Of a stretch of DNA of 64,000 bases, positions 9,959-18,785 are shown piece after piece. The notes beneath the pieces are model-generated. The model was not told where the DNA came from, searched no databases, and saw only the letters and a program-made list of their open reading frames with translations. Location of the stretch: NCBI GenBank assembly GCA_964352735.1, contig CAYGTC010000013.1, forward strand, positions 15,159-79,158, written 5' to 3'. Positions within the stretch are counted from its first letter, which is position 1. Every line of letters begins with the position of its first letter. The stretch comes from NORP309 sp964352735. GTDB lineage: Bacteria > Pseudomonadota > Gammaproteobacteria > Xanthomonadales > Marinicellaceae. Made by a program: the position numbers and the translations under genes.

Positions 9959-10360
9959 ATGAGACGTAGACATTTTCATGAAGATGAAGCTGAAATTAAC
10001 ATCACACCGATGTTAGATGTGGTATTCATCATGCTTATATTTTTTATTGTAACCACGTCATTTGTGAAAGAAACAGGTGTGCCCATTAATCGTCCTTCTG
10101 CACAAGCAGCAACAAAAGTGAAAAATGGCAATATTTTAATTGCCATTAAAGATACTGGAAAAATCTGGATTAACAAACGCGAAGTTGATTTAAGAGCTGT
10201 CCGTGCTGTTGTAGAGAAAATGCACGCAGAGAGTCCAGAAGGTTCGGCTGTGATTATTGCTGATAAAGGTTCAAGAACCGGTGACCTAGTTACTGTTATG
10301 GATCAAATAAAAGCAGCGAATGTTGAAAAGATATCTATTGCTGCAACACAAGCCAATTAA
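9959..10360 (+). CDS. exbD: ExbD-type energy transducer subunit
   Basis: A 133-residue inner-membrane protein with one helix (about 20-38) and a periplasmic domain. The invariant channel aspartate is Asp20 in NITPMLDVVFIML, matching Asp25 of E. coli ExbD. The start has GAGG six bases upstream. A 76-bp gap separates it from exbB without a visible terminator. It partners ExbB and the TtpC-like protein. Confidence 0.92.
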   Translation: MRRRHFHEDEAEINITPMLDVVFIMLIFFIVTTSFVKETGVPINRPSAQAATKVKNGNILIAIKDTGKIWINKREVDLRAVRAVVEKMHAESPEGSAVIIADKGSRTGDLVTVMDQIKAANVEKISIAATQAN

Positions 10361-10372
10361 TAGAGGTGTGTT

Positions 10373-11011
10373 ATGACTAATATTTTCAGAGGTTTTACAT
10401 CCGCAATGCCTGCGGTTGTGATTACTTTTTTTCTTTTTGTGGGCATGCATTGGTTGGTTAATAGTTCTGACCATGATAAACCTGGTGATGACGATCAAAT
10501 TAGTATTGACTTTTCTCCAGTAAAAGTGGATGAGGATGTTAATCAAAAACAAAGGCGTATTCCAAAAAAACCACCGCCACCAAAAGAGCCGCCACCGCCG
10601 CCAAAACTGAACGTTCAGGCCAACCAGCAAGTGGTTAATAACATGCCAACTCCAAATATTCCTTCATTGGACTTGGGTGTTGGTGGTGATGGTCCATTTT
10701 TAGGTGGTATGCAACAAGGTATTGATTTGGGCCAAGATGGAGGTATTATTCCTGTCGTAACAATTGCACCTAATTATCCAAGAAAAGCTGCCATTGCTAA
10801 GATTGAAGGTTGGGTTGAGATGTCATTTACCATTACTGAAGCTGGTACAGTGATTAATCCTAAAGTTATTGCATCAAAGCCGATACGAATTTTCGATAGA
10901 GAAGCATTAAGAGCAATACTTAAATATAAATTCAAGCCGAAAGTTGAAAATGGTGTTGCCGTCACACAAGAGGCTACTCAGAAAATTGAATTTAAGTTAT
11001 CAGGAGATTAA
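10373..11011 (+). CDS. tonB: TonB2-type energy transducer
   Basis: A 212-residue protein with an N-terminal anchor (about 11-29), a short proline-rich spacer (residues 64-77, PKKPPPPKEPPPPPK) and a C-terminal TonB domain. That domain contains YPRKAAIAKIEGWVEMSFTIT and ILKYKFKPKVENGVAV. TonB spans the periplasm and transmits proton-motive force to TonB-dependent receptors. The short spacer and N-terminus without a long lead fit TonB2 rather than TonB1. No receptor gene lies in the window. Confidence 0.92.
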   Translation: MTNIFRGFTSAMPAVVITFFLFVGMHWLVNSSDHDKPGDDDQISIDFSPVKVDEDVNQKQRRIPKKPPPPKEPPPPPKLNVQANQQVVNNMPTPNIPSLDLGVGGDGPFLGGMQQGIDLGQDGGIIPVVTIAPNYPRKAAIAKIEGWVEMSFTITEAGTVINPKVIASKPIRIFDREALRAILKYKFKPKVENGVAVTQEATQKIEFKLSGD

Positions 11012-11014
11012 ATC

Positions 11015-12322
11015 ATGTTTAAAAAAACTAAACTAACCACAGCTATTATTGCTGCCGTGTTTTCATGCTCGGTTTTTGCTGGAGCACTTAAAACTGGTAA
11101 TCCTGAGAGAAAAAGAAGTAGCAGTGAAGCATTTACAGAATCTGTATACAAAAAATTTGTAAAGCTTCAAGAAATGATTGCTGATGAACGTTATTCAGAA
11201 GCCCGTGCAGGTTTGGTTGAATTAACATCCAAAAGACTGAATAGCTTTGAAATTGCCAATGTGAATCAATACATTGGATGGGTTGACTCTGCTGAAGGTG
11301 ACTATGTTGCTGCAGCGAAAAGATTTCAAAAGGCCATTGATTCTGATTCATTACCAAATCAAGCGCATTTTGGCATGATTTTACAAATGGCCCAAATGTA
11401 TATTGCTGGTGAAAAGTATCAAGACGGTATAGATTCATTGCAGTCATATTATAAGATTGTTGATGAAATTAAAGATGCAACTTTTGCGATGGAAGCTCAT
11501 GCATTATCACAACTCAAGCAATATCGCAAAGCCATTACCACATTAAAGAAAGCCATATCGTTGGCGGATGAACCAAAAGAAAAATGGTATTATCTGTTGT
11601 ATACACTGCATATGGAGCTTTCGCAATTCAATGAGGCGGCAGGTGTATTAGAAACATTAATTGAAATTAATCCAAACAAGAAAGACTATTGGAAGAGATT
11701 GTCTTCTGTTTATTTTAGTTTGAAAAAAGATGACCAAGCCTTGGCAGTTCTGGTAATTGCAGATAAAAATGGCCTGATTGTGGATGAAAAAGACATAATG
11801 CACTTGTTTAAAATGTATGCGTTTTTAGGTGTCCCATACAAAGCCGGTAAAGTTCTCGAAGATGGGTTGAAAAGTGGTGTCATAAAGCCGAGTTTCAAAA
11901 AGTGGGACGACCTTGGTAAAATTTGGTATACAGCTGCTGAGATGGATAATGCGCTCAATGCTTATAACGAAGCAAGTAAACTTTCGACAGATGGAAAAAT
12001 AGATTTTCAAAGAGCATATATTTACTTTGATAGAGAAAACTGGTCAAAAGTAGTAGAGGCTTTATCAGCTGCCGTTGAAAAAGGTGGTTTGAATGATAAA
12101 GAGCAAGGTAATGCATGGTTGCTTATGGGTATGGCTCAAGATCAAATGGGTCAACGTAATGCTGCAATCAAGTCGTTAAGAAGTGCAACCAATTATAAAT
12201 CCTCAAGAAGCAGTGCAGTACAGTGGATTAATCATTTAGAAAAAGAAGCCAAAAAAGCGAAAGAAAAAGCTGAAAGAGAAGAAATGTTGGCACAAGACGC
12301 AGATGATGAAATTGCAAAATAA
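11015..12322 (+). CDS. Exported TPR protein of the TonB2-type cluster
   Basis: A 435-residue protein with a signal peptide (cleavage near VFA-GA, about residue 23). Helical TPR-like repeats cover most of it; examples are YVAAAKRFQKAIDSDSLPNQAHFGM, split here as YVAAAKRFQKAIDS and LPNQAHFGM, and FNEAAGVLETLIEINPNKKDYW. A charged lysine/glutamate-rich tail ends it. TPR genes at this position follow tonB2 in Vibrio-type clusters. It starts three bases after the tonB stop and probably acts in the periplasm; its precise role is unknown. Confidence 0.8.
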   Translation: MFKKTKLTTAIIAAVFSCSVFAGALKTGNPERKRSSSEAFTESVYKKFVKLQEMIADERYSEARAGLVELTSKRLNSFEIANVNQYIGWVDSAEGDYVAAAKRFQKAIDSDSLPNQAHFGMILQMAQMYIAGEKYQDGIDSLQSYYKIVDEIKDATFAMEAHALSQLKQYRKAITTLKKAISLADEPKEKWYYLLYTLHMELSQFNEAAGVLETLIEINPNKKDYWKRLSSVYFSLKKDDQALAVLVIADKNGLIVDEKDIMHLFKMYAFLGVPYKAGKVLEDGLKSGVIKPSFKKWDDLGKIWYTAAEMDNALNAYNEASKLSTDGKIDFQRAYIYFDRENWSKVVEALSAAVEKGGLNDKEQGNAWLLMGMAQDQMGQRNAAIKSLRSATNYKSSRSSAVQWINHLEKEAKKAKEKAEREEMLAQDADDEIAK

Positions 12323-12337
12323 CTGTATAGAATTTAA

Positions 12338-13240
12338 ATGAAAATAAAAGGCAGTAATGTAGAACATGTTACTGCTTTTTTTTATTTTCTCAGATTAGAA
12401 AAAGGACTTTCAGAAAACACCGTCTCTAGCTATAGTATAGATGTAAATCAATTCATAAAATATCTAACAGAAAGTAATGTTGATTTTCTTTTTGTGACAG
12501 ATGAAATCATTTTAAAATTCTTGAAAAAATTGAAAGATACCTCGATTTCGGATAAGAGTATTGCAAGAAAAGTCTCTTCTATAAAGCAGTTTTATTTGTT
12601 TTTGTTAAAGAAAAAAATAATCAAACAAAACCCTTTCAAAGCAATCAGCCAGCCCAAAACTAAAAAATCAATTCCAAAGCCATTGACTGAAAATCAGATT
12701 ATACGGTTGTTAAACTGTCCTGATGAAGTTGATAAGATGGGGTATAGAGATAAGACAATGTTGGAATTGATGTATGCTACCGGATTGAGGGTTTCGGAGT
12801 TGGTAACTCTTAAATTAATGGAGCTTAATCTTAATCAAGGTGTTATTAGGGTTACCGGTAAAGGGCAAAAGCAACGCATAATACCAATTGGAGAATATGC
12901 CAATGATTATTTGAAAATTTATATTGAAATGTATAGAAAAATAATGTCAAAAGCACAAACCTCCCAATATGTGTTTTTGAGTAATAGAGGTGATAAAATG
13001 ACCAGGCAGGCATTTTGGTATCGGGTCAAAAAATATGCAAAAATATGTCAGATAGATCCATTGCCATCGCCTCATATGTTACGACATTCATTTGCAACAC
13101 ATTTATTGAATCATGGAGCGGATTTAAGAGCTGTACAAATGTTGTTGGGGCATACAAATGTATCAACCACACAGATATATACCTTGGTTTCGAAAGAAAA
13201 ACTTAAGAAAATTCATGCAAAGCATCACCCAAGGGCTTAA
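12338..13240 (+). CDS. xerD: Site-specific tyrosine recombinase XerD
   Basis: Cytoplasmic recombinase that with XerC resolves chromosome dimers at dif. The 300-residue protein has an N-terminal SAM-like core-binding domain and a catalytic domain. Visible catalytic residues are Arg151 (ATGLRVSEL), Lys175 (TGKGQKQR), His246 and Arg249 (HMLRHSFATH), His272 (LLGHTN) and nucleophile Tyr281 (TQIYT). The C-terminal HHPRA is typical of XerD rather than XerC. It is followed by dsbC, as in enterobacteria. The ribosome site is weak and it begins only 16 bp after the TPR gene. Confidence 0.93.
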   Translation: MKIKGSNVEHVTAFFYFLRLEKGLSENTVSSYSIDVNQFIKYLTESNVDFLFVTDEIILKFLKKLKDTSISDKSIARKVSSIKQFYLFLLKKKIIKQNPFKAISQPKTKKSIPKPLTENQIIRLLNCPDEVDKMGYRDKTMLELMYATGLRVSELVTLKLMELNLNQGVIRVTGKGQKQRIIPIGEYANDYLKIYIEMYRKIMSKAQTSQYVFLSNRGDKMTRQAFWYRVKKYAKICQIDPLPSPHMLRHSFATHLLNHGADLRAVQMLLGHTNVSTTQIYTLVSKEKLKKIHAKHHPRA

Positions 13241-13330
13241 GAATAATAATTTTCAGTTGATATCTGAATAAATTGGAACTAAAATCATTGTTGATGTGTC
13301 TAAAACGAAATTAAAAAATTGGAAAAAAAT

Positions 13331-14068
13331 ATGTATAAAATACCTTCATCGTTGTTGGTTGCGGCCACGATTTTCAGTGTCTCAGCTGTCAATGCAAAAG
13401 AACCGACAAAAGAAATTTTATCAGGAGTACAAAATTTAGCGCCAACTGCTAAAGTTTCATCGATGGAAGAAACGCCAATTAATGGTGTTGCAGAAATTGT
13501 CATTGAAACTGGTAGGGGTGGAGAAGTTTACTACATTTCAAATGATGGTAAATATCTGCTGAATGGTAATATGATTGATACCACTACTCGCCAAGATTTA
13601 ACTGAAAACAAAAAATCTGGCATCAGAAAAGAAGTGGTTAAAAAATTTGGTGAGCAAGAAAGAATAGATTTTTTTCCTGATGATATGAAGCATCACTTAA
13701 CTGTATTTACTGACATTGATTGTGGGTATTGTAGAAAACTTCATAATGAAATGGATGAATACAATAAATTGGGGATAGGCATTTCATATTTGTTCTTTCC
13801 TAGAGCTGGCTTAAAATCAGAGTCTTTTGATAAAGCTGTAACAGTTTGGTGTTCTAGTGATCAACAAGGCGCAATGACAAATGCAAAATCTGGTGTTAAA
13901 TTGGATAATAAGAGTTGCGACAACCCAATTAAAGATCAATATATGGCAGGGCAAGCTGCAGGCGTTACAGGGACTCCAGCGATGGTACTAGATAATGGTA
14001 AATTGATGCCTGGGTATTTGCCGCCAGAGCAATTATTAGAAAGATTGAAATTATTGCAATCAAAATAA
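13331..14068 (+). CDS. dsbC: Thiol:disulfide interchange protein DsbC
   Basis: Periplasmic disulfide isomerase. The 245-residue precursor has a signal peptide (cleavage near VNA-KE), an N-terminal dimerisation domain and a thioredoxin-fold catalytic domain. The active site is CGYC at residues 131-134, and the cis-proline loop is TGTPAMVL. A TTG at 13319 would add four residues, but the ATG at 13331 has GGA upstream and is preferred. The xerD-dsbC order is conserved in gammaproteobacteria. A strong palindromic terminator follows. Confidence 0.94.
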   Translation: MYKIPSSLLVAATIFSVSAVNAKEPTKEILSGVQNLAPTAKVSSMEETPINGVAEIVIETGRGGEVYYISNDGKYLLNGNMIDTTTRQDLTENKKSGIRKEVVKKFGEQERIDFFPDDMKHHLTVFTDIDCGYCRKLHNEMDEYNKLGIGISYLFFPRAGLKSESFDKAVTVWCSSDQQGAMTNAKSGVKLDNKSCDNPIKDQYMAGQAAGVTGTPAMVLDNGKLMPGYLPPEQLLERLKLLQSK

Positions 14069-14080
14069 AAAAACAAGAAA

Positions 14081-14122
14081 ATTAACAAAGAAACCGACTC
14101 ATGAGTCGGTTTCTTTGTTAAT
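14081..14122. terminator. Long perfect palindrome, terminator after dsbC
   Basis: Two 20-bp arms (14081-14100 and 14103-14122) are exact reverse complements around a 2-base centre, and the core GACTCATGAGTC is itself palindromic. The GC-rich inner stem is flanked by A-rich and T-rich arms, so it should terminate transcription from either direction. Confidence 0.8.
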
Positions 14123-14199
14123 GAGCAATAAATAATGCTCAATACACTATCAGCATTGATGAAATTGAATGTTAACATAGTGCAAAGAATCATCAAAAG

Positions 14200-14208
14200 T
14201 GCTATCAT
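14200..14208 (+). promoter_or_regulatory. Possible extended -10 promoter of purL
   Basis: TGC-TATCAT is an extended -10 element 38 bp before the purL start and downstream of the dsbC terminator. There is no good -35. If real, it could drive purL and the genes downstream. Confidence 0.35.
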
Positions 14209-14245
14209 TCAGCCTTTCAACTCCGCGATTTCTGATTGATTCAAA

Positions 14246-17200
14246 ATGCTAGATAACATCGTAATATTACAAGGCGATTCTCTGAGTGATTCATTTGTTC
14301 TTAATAATCTAAATGATAACATAAAAAATTCAAATTGCCATATAGCAGCGATAGCTCCCGTTTACTTGATTAAAACAGTAGATTCATCTTCATTAGATAT
14401 TAATCAGCTTCAGCAATTGTTAAATGCTAAAACAATTTCGGCAGAATTATCAAAAAATCAATTATTCGTTGCTCCACGAATAGGAACAATTTCTCCTTGG
14501 TCAAGTAAAGCAACAGATATATTACAAAACTGTGGGTTTCAAACTGTTAAACGCATTGAAAAAGCACAGTTGATATACTTTAATGAACTGCCAGTTAAGC
14601 TCAGTGATTTGGGGCAAAATTGGTATGATAAAATGATTGAAGGCATTTATGATAGCTATGGTGGATTGATGTCATTGTTTTCAGAAAATAAACCAGAACA
14701 AGATGATTTGCTGTCCATTTTAAATCAACCAAAAGCATTGGTGGAAATAGATCAAAAACTTGGTTTGGCCATATCAGATACAGAGAAAGAATATCTGCTT
14801 AACAGTTATCAAAAAATAAATAAAGAACCAACAATCACAGAATTGATGATGTTTGCACAAGCAAACTCTGAGCATTGTAGGCACAAAATTTTTAATGCTC
14901 AATGGACAATAGATGATGTCCAACAACAAAAATCGTTATTTTCTATGATAAGAAATACTGAGGCAAAAACACCAAGGCCAGCGATTTCAGCATACAAAGA
15001 TAATTCGGCAGTATTTCACGGTGGTGAAACGGTTAGATGGTTGATCGATGATAATAATTTATACCAGGCCACAAAAAATATTGCTGATATTTTAATCAAA
15101 GTTGAAACACATAATCATCCGACTGCAATATCTCCATTCCCTGGAGCTGCTACTGGCTCTGGTGGAGAAATAAGGGACGAGGCAGCAACAGGTCAAGGAG
15201 CTCGACCGAAGGCAGGGTTATGCGGCTTTTCAGTCAGTCATCTTAAAATTCCAGGTCATAATCAACCGTGGGAAGCTGAAACAATTGGAAAGCCCGATAG
15301 AATATCATCATCATTGGAGATTATGTTGGAAGCACCAATTGGCAGCGCCGCATTTAACAATGAATTTGGTAGGCCCAATATATGTGGTTATTTTAGGAGC
15401 CTAGAAATCAATAGTGTTGATCAAGGTTGGCGAGGTTATCATAAGCCAATAATGTTAGCTGGAGGAATGGGGACAGTTAATAGGGCCCTGGCAGTAAAAA
15501 ACGATACTCAGGCAGGTGATAAATTAATTGTATTGGGCGGTCCGGCTATGCTGATAGGCTTAGGAGGCGGTGCGGCTTCTTCAATGACCAGTGGAACCAG
15601 TTGTGAAGACCTTGATTTTGCATCTGTGCAAAGAGGTAACCCTGAAATGGAAAGGCGCTGTCAAGAAGTCATTGATGCATGTTGGGCTCAAGAATCACAA
15701 AGTCCAATCAGATCAATTCATGATGTTGGAGCTGGTGGTTTATCAAATGCCATGCCGGAACTATTGGATGATGCAGGTTTGGGTGGTGTCTTTGATTTAA
15801 GAAATTTAAACATTGATACTGAATCGATGACCCCAATGGAAATTTGGTGTAATGAATCTCAGGAAAGATATGTTTTATCAATTAAACCAGAGAAGTTAAC
15901 TGATTTTAAAAAGATATGTGAAAGAGAAAGGTGTCCATATGTTGTTTTGGGAACAGCGACAAAAGAAAAACAATTAATTGTGAGAGATGATTATTTTAAT
16001 AATAATCCCGTAGATATACCCATGGATTTATTATTTGGCAATACACCAAAAACTTTTAAAAACATCAATAGAACACAGCCTCAATTATCAACATTTGACA
16101 CTTCAAGCATAAATATACAAGACGCTGTAGAAAAAATATTGAATTTTCCAACAGTAGCCAGCAAAAAATATTTGATTACAATAGGCGACAGAACAGTTTC
16201 TGGTTTGGTTCATAGAGATCAGATGGTTGGTCCATGGCAGGTTCCTGTGGCAGATTGTGGTGTGACCATCAGAGATTATTTTTCTCATGCCGGTGAAGTT
16301 ATGGGCATAGGCGAAAAAGCACCTTTGGCGTTAATAGATGGAGCAGCATCAGCTAGAATGGCGGTGTGTGAAGCACTCACCAATATCGCTGCAAACAATA
16401 TTGGACCAATGGAGAACATTAAATTATCGGCAAATTGGATGGCGGCATCTGGTAAAGGGCGAGAAGATGAGGTGCTGTTTGATGCAGTAAAAGCCATCGG
16501 TCAAGAATTGTGTCCGCAACTTGGTATCGGGATACCCGTCGGAAAAGACTCCTTATCGATGAATACACAATGGGAAGAAGGCAAAAAACAGGTCATGTCT
16601 CCAATGACATTGATGATTTCAGCTTTTGCCAACATTGAAGACATTAAAAAGAGTATAACGCCATATTTTGACAGACAGACTGAGCAAGAGATATATTATA
16701 TAGATTTGGCTTTGGGTGAAAAAAGGTTAGGGGCTTCATCTTTGTCGCAGGTTTATAGTGAATTGGGTAATGTGGTCCCGGATGTTGTCGATGTTAATGC
16801 GATCAAGCAATTTTGGGCATTGATGCAGGAAATGATCGCGCAAAATAAAGTGTCGGCCTATCATGACATTTCAGATGGTGGTTTATTTGTGGCAATAACA
16901 GAAATGCTTATCGCCAGTCAAATTGGTGCTGTTATATCTTTGGATTACAGTGATCATGCTACTGCTGCAGTGATGTTCAGTGAAGAGTTGGGTGCAGTCA
17001 TCGCTGTAGAAAAAAATCAATCTAGAGATTTTAATGAGTTGATCGCCAAATATCCTTTGTCAGCACATATACATAAAATTGGCGAATCAAATCCGCATTC
17101 AATTGATGAAGCAGCTAATATTCAATTCAATCATAATGGAAATACCGTCTATCAAAATAACGTCAGTGATGTGCAGAGACAATGGAGCCAAACCAGTCAT

Positions 17201-18100
17201 TTAATGGCGAGTTTGCGAGATAATGAAAAAGCCTGTGAACAAGAATATGATTTAATAGGCAAAGAAAAATCAGGCTTGTCACCAAAAGTGGCTTTTGATT
17301 TTGATGAATTAATTATAGCGCCATATCTCAATTTGAATAAGCCTAAAGTCGCAATTCTAAGGGAGCAAGGTGTCAATGGCCAAAAAGAAATGGCCATGGC
17401 CTTTCATAAATCTGGATTTGATAGTTATGATGTGCACATGCAGGATTTGATGAATGGCACATTCAATTTGAAGGACTTCCAAGGCTTGGCAGCTTGCGGA
17501 GGCTTTTCATACGGAGATGTTTTGGGCGCAGGTAAAGGGTGGGCCAACACTATTTTATTCCATGAATCATTAAAACAGCAGTTTTTGAATTATTTCGCAG
17601 ATAAGAATAAATTTACATTAGGTGTCTGTAATGGTTGTCAAATGTTGTCTTCGCTAAAATCAATAATTCCAGGCACGGAAACATGGCCACAATTTCTGCG
17701 CAATCAAAGCCAACAGTTTGAAGCACGTTTTTCATCTTTAAAAATTGAAAAAACCAACAGTATGTTTTTTACGGACATGCAAGGCGCTGAAATACCAGTG
17801 GCAATAGCCCATGGAGAAGGTCGTGCAGTCTTTAAAGGTGCGGATGCTGCACAATCAACTAATGTGGTGGCATCCTATGTTGATAATAATGGCAATAGAA
17901 CACAACAATATCCATTGAACCCCAACGGTTCAGAACAAGCCATTGCTGGTGTAGCAAATAAGCAAGGCAATGTGATGATTATGATGCCACATCCTGAACG
18001 GGTGTTTAGAACAGTGCAAATGTCATGGAGTCCAAAGAGTTGGGGTGAAAACTCACCATGGATGCGCATGTTTTACAATGCCAGGAGATTTGTAAAATGA
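14246..18100 (+). CDS. purL: Phosphoribosylformylglycinamidine synthase PurL
   Basis: Large single-chain FGAM synthetase of purine biosynthesis, converting FGAR, glutamine and ATP to FGAM. The 1284 residues compare with 1295 in E. coli. It carries two AIRS-like halves (for example ETHNHPTAISPFPGAATGSGG) and a C-terminal class I glutaminase domain. The nucleophile is Cys1128 (GVCNGCQM) and the catalytic pair His1249/Glu1251 sits in MPHPER. Its TGA overlaps the start of the next membrane protein gene (ATGA), which links it to the type II secretion operon. Confidence 0.97.
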   Translation: MLDNIVILQGDSLSDSFVLNNLNDNIKNSNCHIAAIAPVYLIKTVDSSSLDINQLQQLLNAKTISAELSKNQLFVAPRIGTISPWSSKATDILQNCGFQTVKRIEKAQLIYFNELPVKLSDLGQNWYDKMIEGIYDSYGGLMSLFSENKPEQDDLLSILNQPKALVEIDQKLGLAISDTEKEYLLNSYQKINKEPTITELMMFAQANSEHCRHKIFNAQWTIDDVQQQKSLFSMIRNTEAKTPRPAISAYKDNSAVFHGGETVRWLIDDNNLYQATKNIADILIKVETHNHPTAISPFPGAATGSGGEIRDEAATGQGARPKAGLCGFSVSHLKIPGHNQPWEAETIGKPDRISSSLEIMLEAPIGSAAFNNEFGRPNICGYFRSLEINSVDQGWRGYHKPIMLAGGMGTVNRALAVKNDTQAGDKLIVLGGPAMLIGLGGGAASSMTSGTSCEDLDFASVQRGNPEMERRCQEVIDACWAQESQSPIRSIHDVGAGGLSNAMPELLDDAGLGGVFDLRNLNIDTESMTPMEIWCNESQERYVLSIKPEKLTDFKKICERERCPYVVLGTATKEKQLIVRDDYFNNNPVDIPMDLLFGNTPKTFKNINRTQPQLSTFDTSSINIQDAVEKILNFPTVASKKYLITIGDRTVSGLVHRDQMVGPWQVPVADCGVTIRDYFSHAGEVMGIGEKAPLALIDGAASARMAVCEALTNIAANNIGPMENIKLSANWMAASGKGREDEVLFDAVKAIGQELCPQLGIGIPVGKDSLSMNTQWEEGKKQVMSPMTLMISAFANIEDIKKSITPYFDRQTEQEIYYIDLALGEKRLGASSLSQVYSELGNVVPDVVDVNAIKQFWALMQEMIAQNKVSAYHDISDGGLFVAITEMLIASQIGAVISLDYSDHATAAVMFSEELGAVIAVEKNQSRDFNELIAKYPLSAHIHKIGESNPHSIDEAANIQFNHNGNTVYQNNVSDVQRQWSQTSHLMASLRDNEKACEQEYDLIGKEKSGLSPKVAFDFDELIIAPYLNLNKPKVAILREQGVNGQKEMAMAFHKSGFDSYDVHMQDLMNGTFNLKDFQGLAACGGFSYGDVLGAGKGWANTILFHESLKQQFLNYFADKNKFTLGVCNGCQMLSSLKSIIPGTETWPQFLRNQSQQFEARFSSLKIEKTNSMFFTDMQGAEIPVAIAHGEGRAVFKGADAAQSTNVVASYVDNNGNRTQQYPLNPNGSEQAIAGVANKQGNVMIMMPHPERVFRTVQMSWSPKSWGENSPWMRMFYNARRFVK

Positions 18101-18783
18101 CAAATGATAAAACTGATAAACCAACCTATCCAAAAAGCATTATTAAACACTTGTTACTCAGTACCGCATTGTTTTTGCCGCTGTGTTTCTTTTTATGGTT
18201 TTATGCTTCAAGTTTGTTAGTCATACCTGTGAAGTATTTATTACAAGGTATTCTGGCATTATGGCAACCAGATTTGTTCAATGCAGTAAGCCAAAATCAA
18301 TATTTGTTAAATGTAGAAACATTAATATTCCCCAATACAACATTTGCGGGCCAGGGTGAGAAATTAGCGGTACTAGATGTCGTGGTTAATCCGATGTTGT
18401 ATGGTTACGGGATTGCTGTCATTGCAGGTTTGGTGATTTCAATACCAGAATTAAAAGCATCAAAAAGAATTTTACAAATAGTGCTGGGGTATTGTCTTGT
18501 CATTCTTGTACAAACATTCGGCTCATTTTGGGAAACCATAAAGCATTTAATTTTTGAAGCTGGACCAGATGCACAACAAGCCATATTAGATACAGGTTTA
18601 GCACCAAATTTCATTGCTTTAATGTATCAAATGTCTTACTTAATTGTGCCTGCAGTAGTTCCGGTTTCCTATTGGATTATAATGAATAATGATTTTATCG
18701 GCGAAATCACCGGTTTGAAAAATCATGGCGCGAGAAACTTTGATGAGAATCAAATGTCTGATCAACAAAGCACAGAAAAATAA
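18097..18783 (+). CDS. Membrane protein resembling the XrtH-associated family
   Basis: A 228-residue protein with about five hydrophobic helices (about 14-40, 95-120, 128-148, 180-205 and nearby). The segments LPLCFFLWFYASSLLVIPV, VVVNPMLYGYG and IALMYQMSYLIVPAVVPVSYW, read in that order, resemble from memory the exosortase H-associated membrane protein family. The match could not be verified. The start overlaps the purL stop and gspE begins two bases after its end. No exosortase gene or IPTL-CTERM substrate is in the window. If the match fails, it is an unknown membrane protein of the secretion operon. Confidence 0.45.
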   Translation: MTNDKTDKPTYPKSIIKHLLLSTALFLPLCFFLWFYASSLLVIPVKYLLQGILALWQPDLFNAVSQNQYLLNVETLIFPNTTFAGQGEKLAVLDVVVNPMLYGYGIAVIAGLVISIPELKASKRILQIVLGYCLVILVQTFGSFWETIKHLIFEAGPDAQQAILDTGLAPNFIALMYQMSYLIVPAVVPVSYWIIMNNDFIGEITGLKNHGARNFDENQMSDQQSTEK

Positions 18784-18785
18784 CT

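Noticed and set aside
12338..13240. Tyrosine recombinase as evidence for a mobile element or integron.
   Set aside because: Length, C-terminal HHPRA and the adjacent dsbC identify the housekeeping XerD; no attachment sites or cargo were seen.
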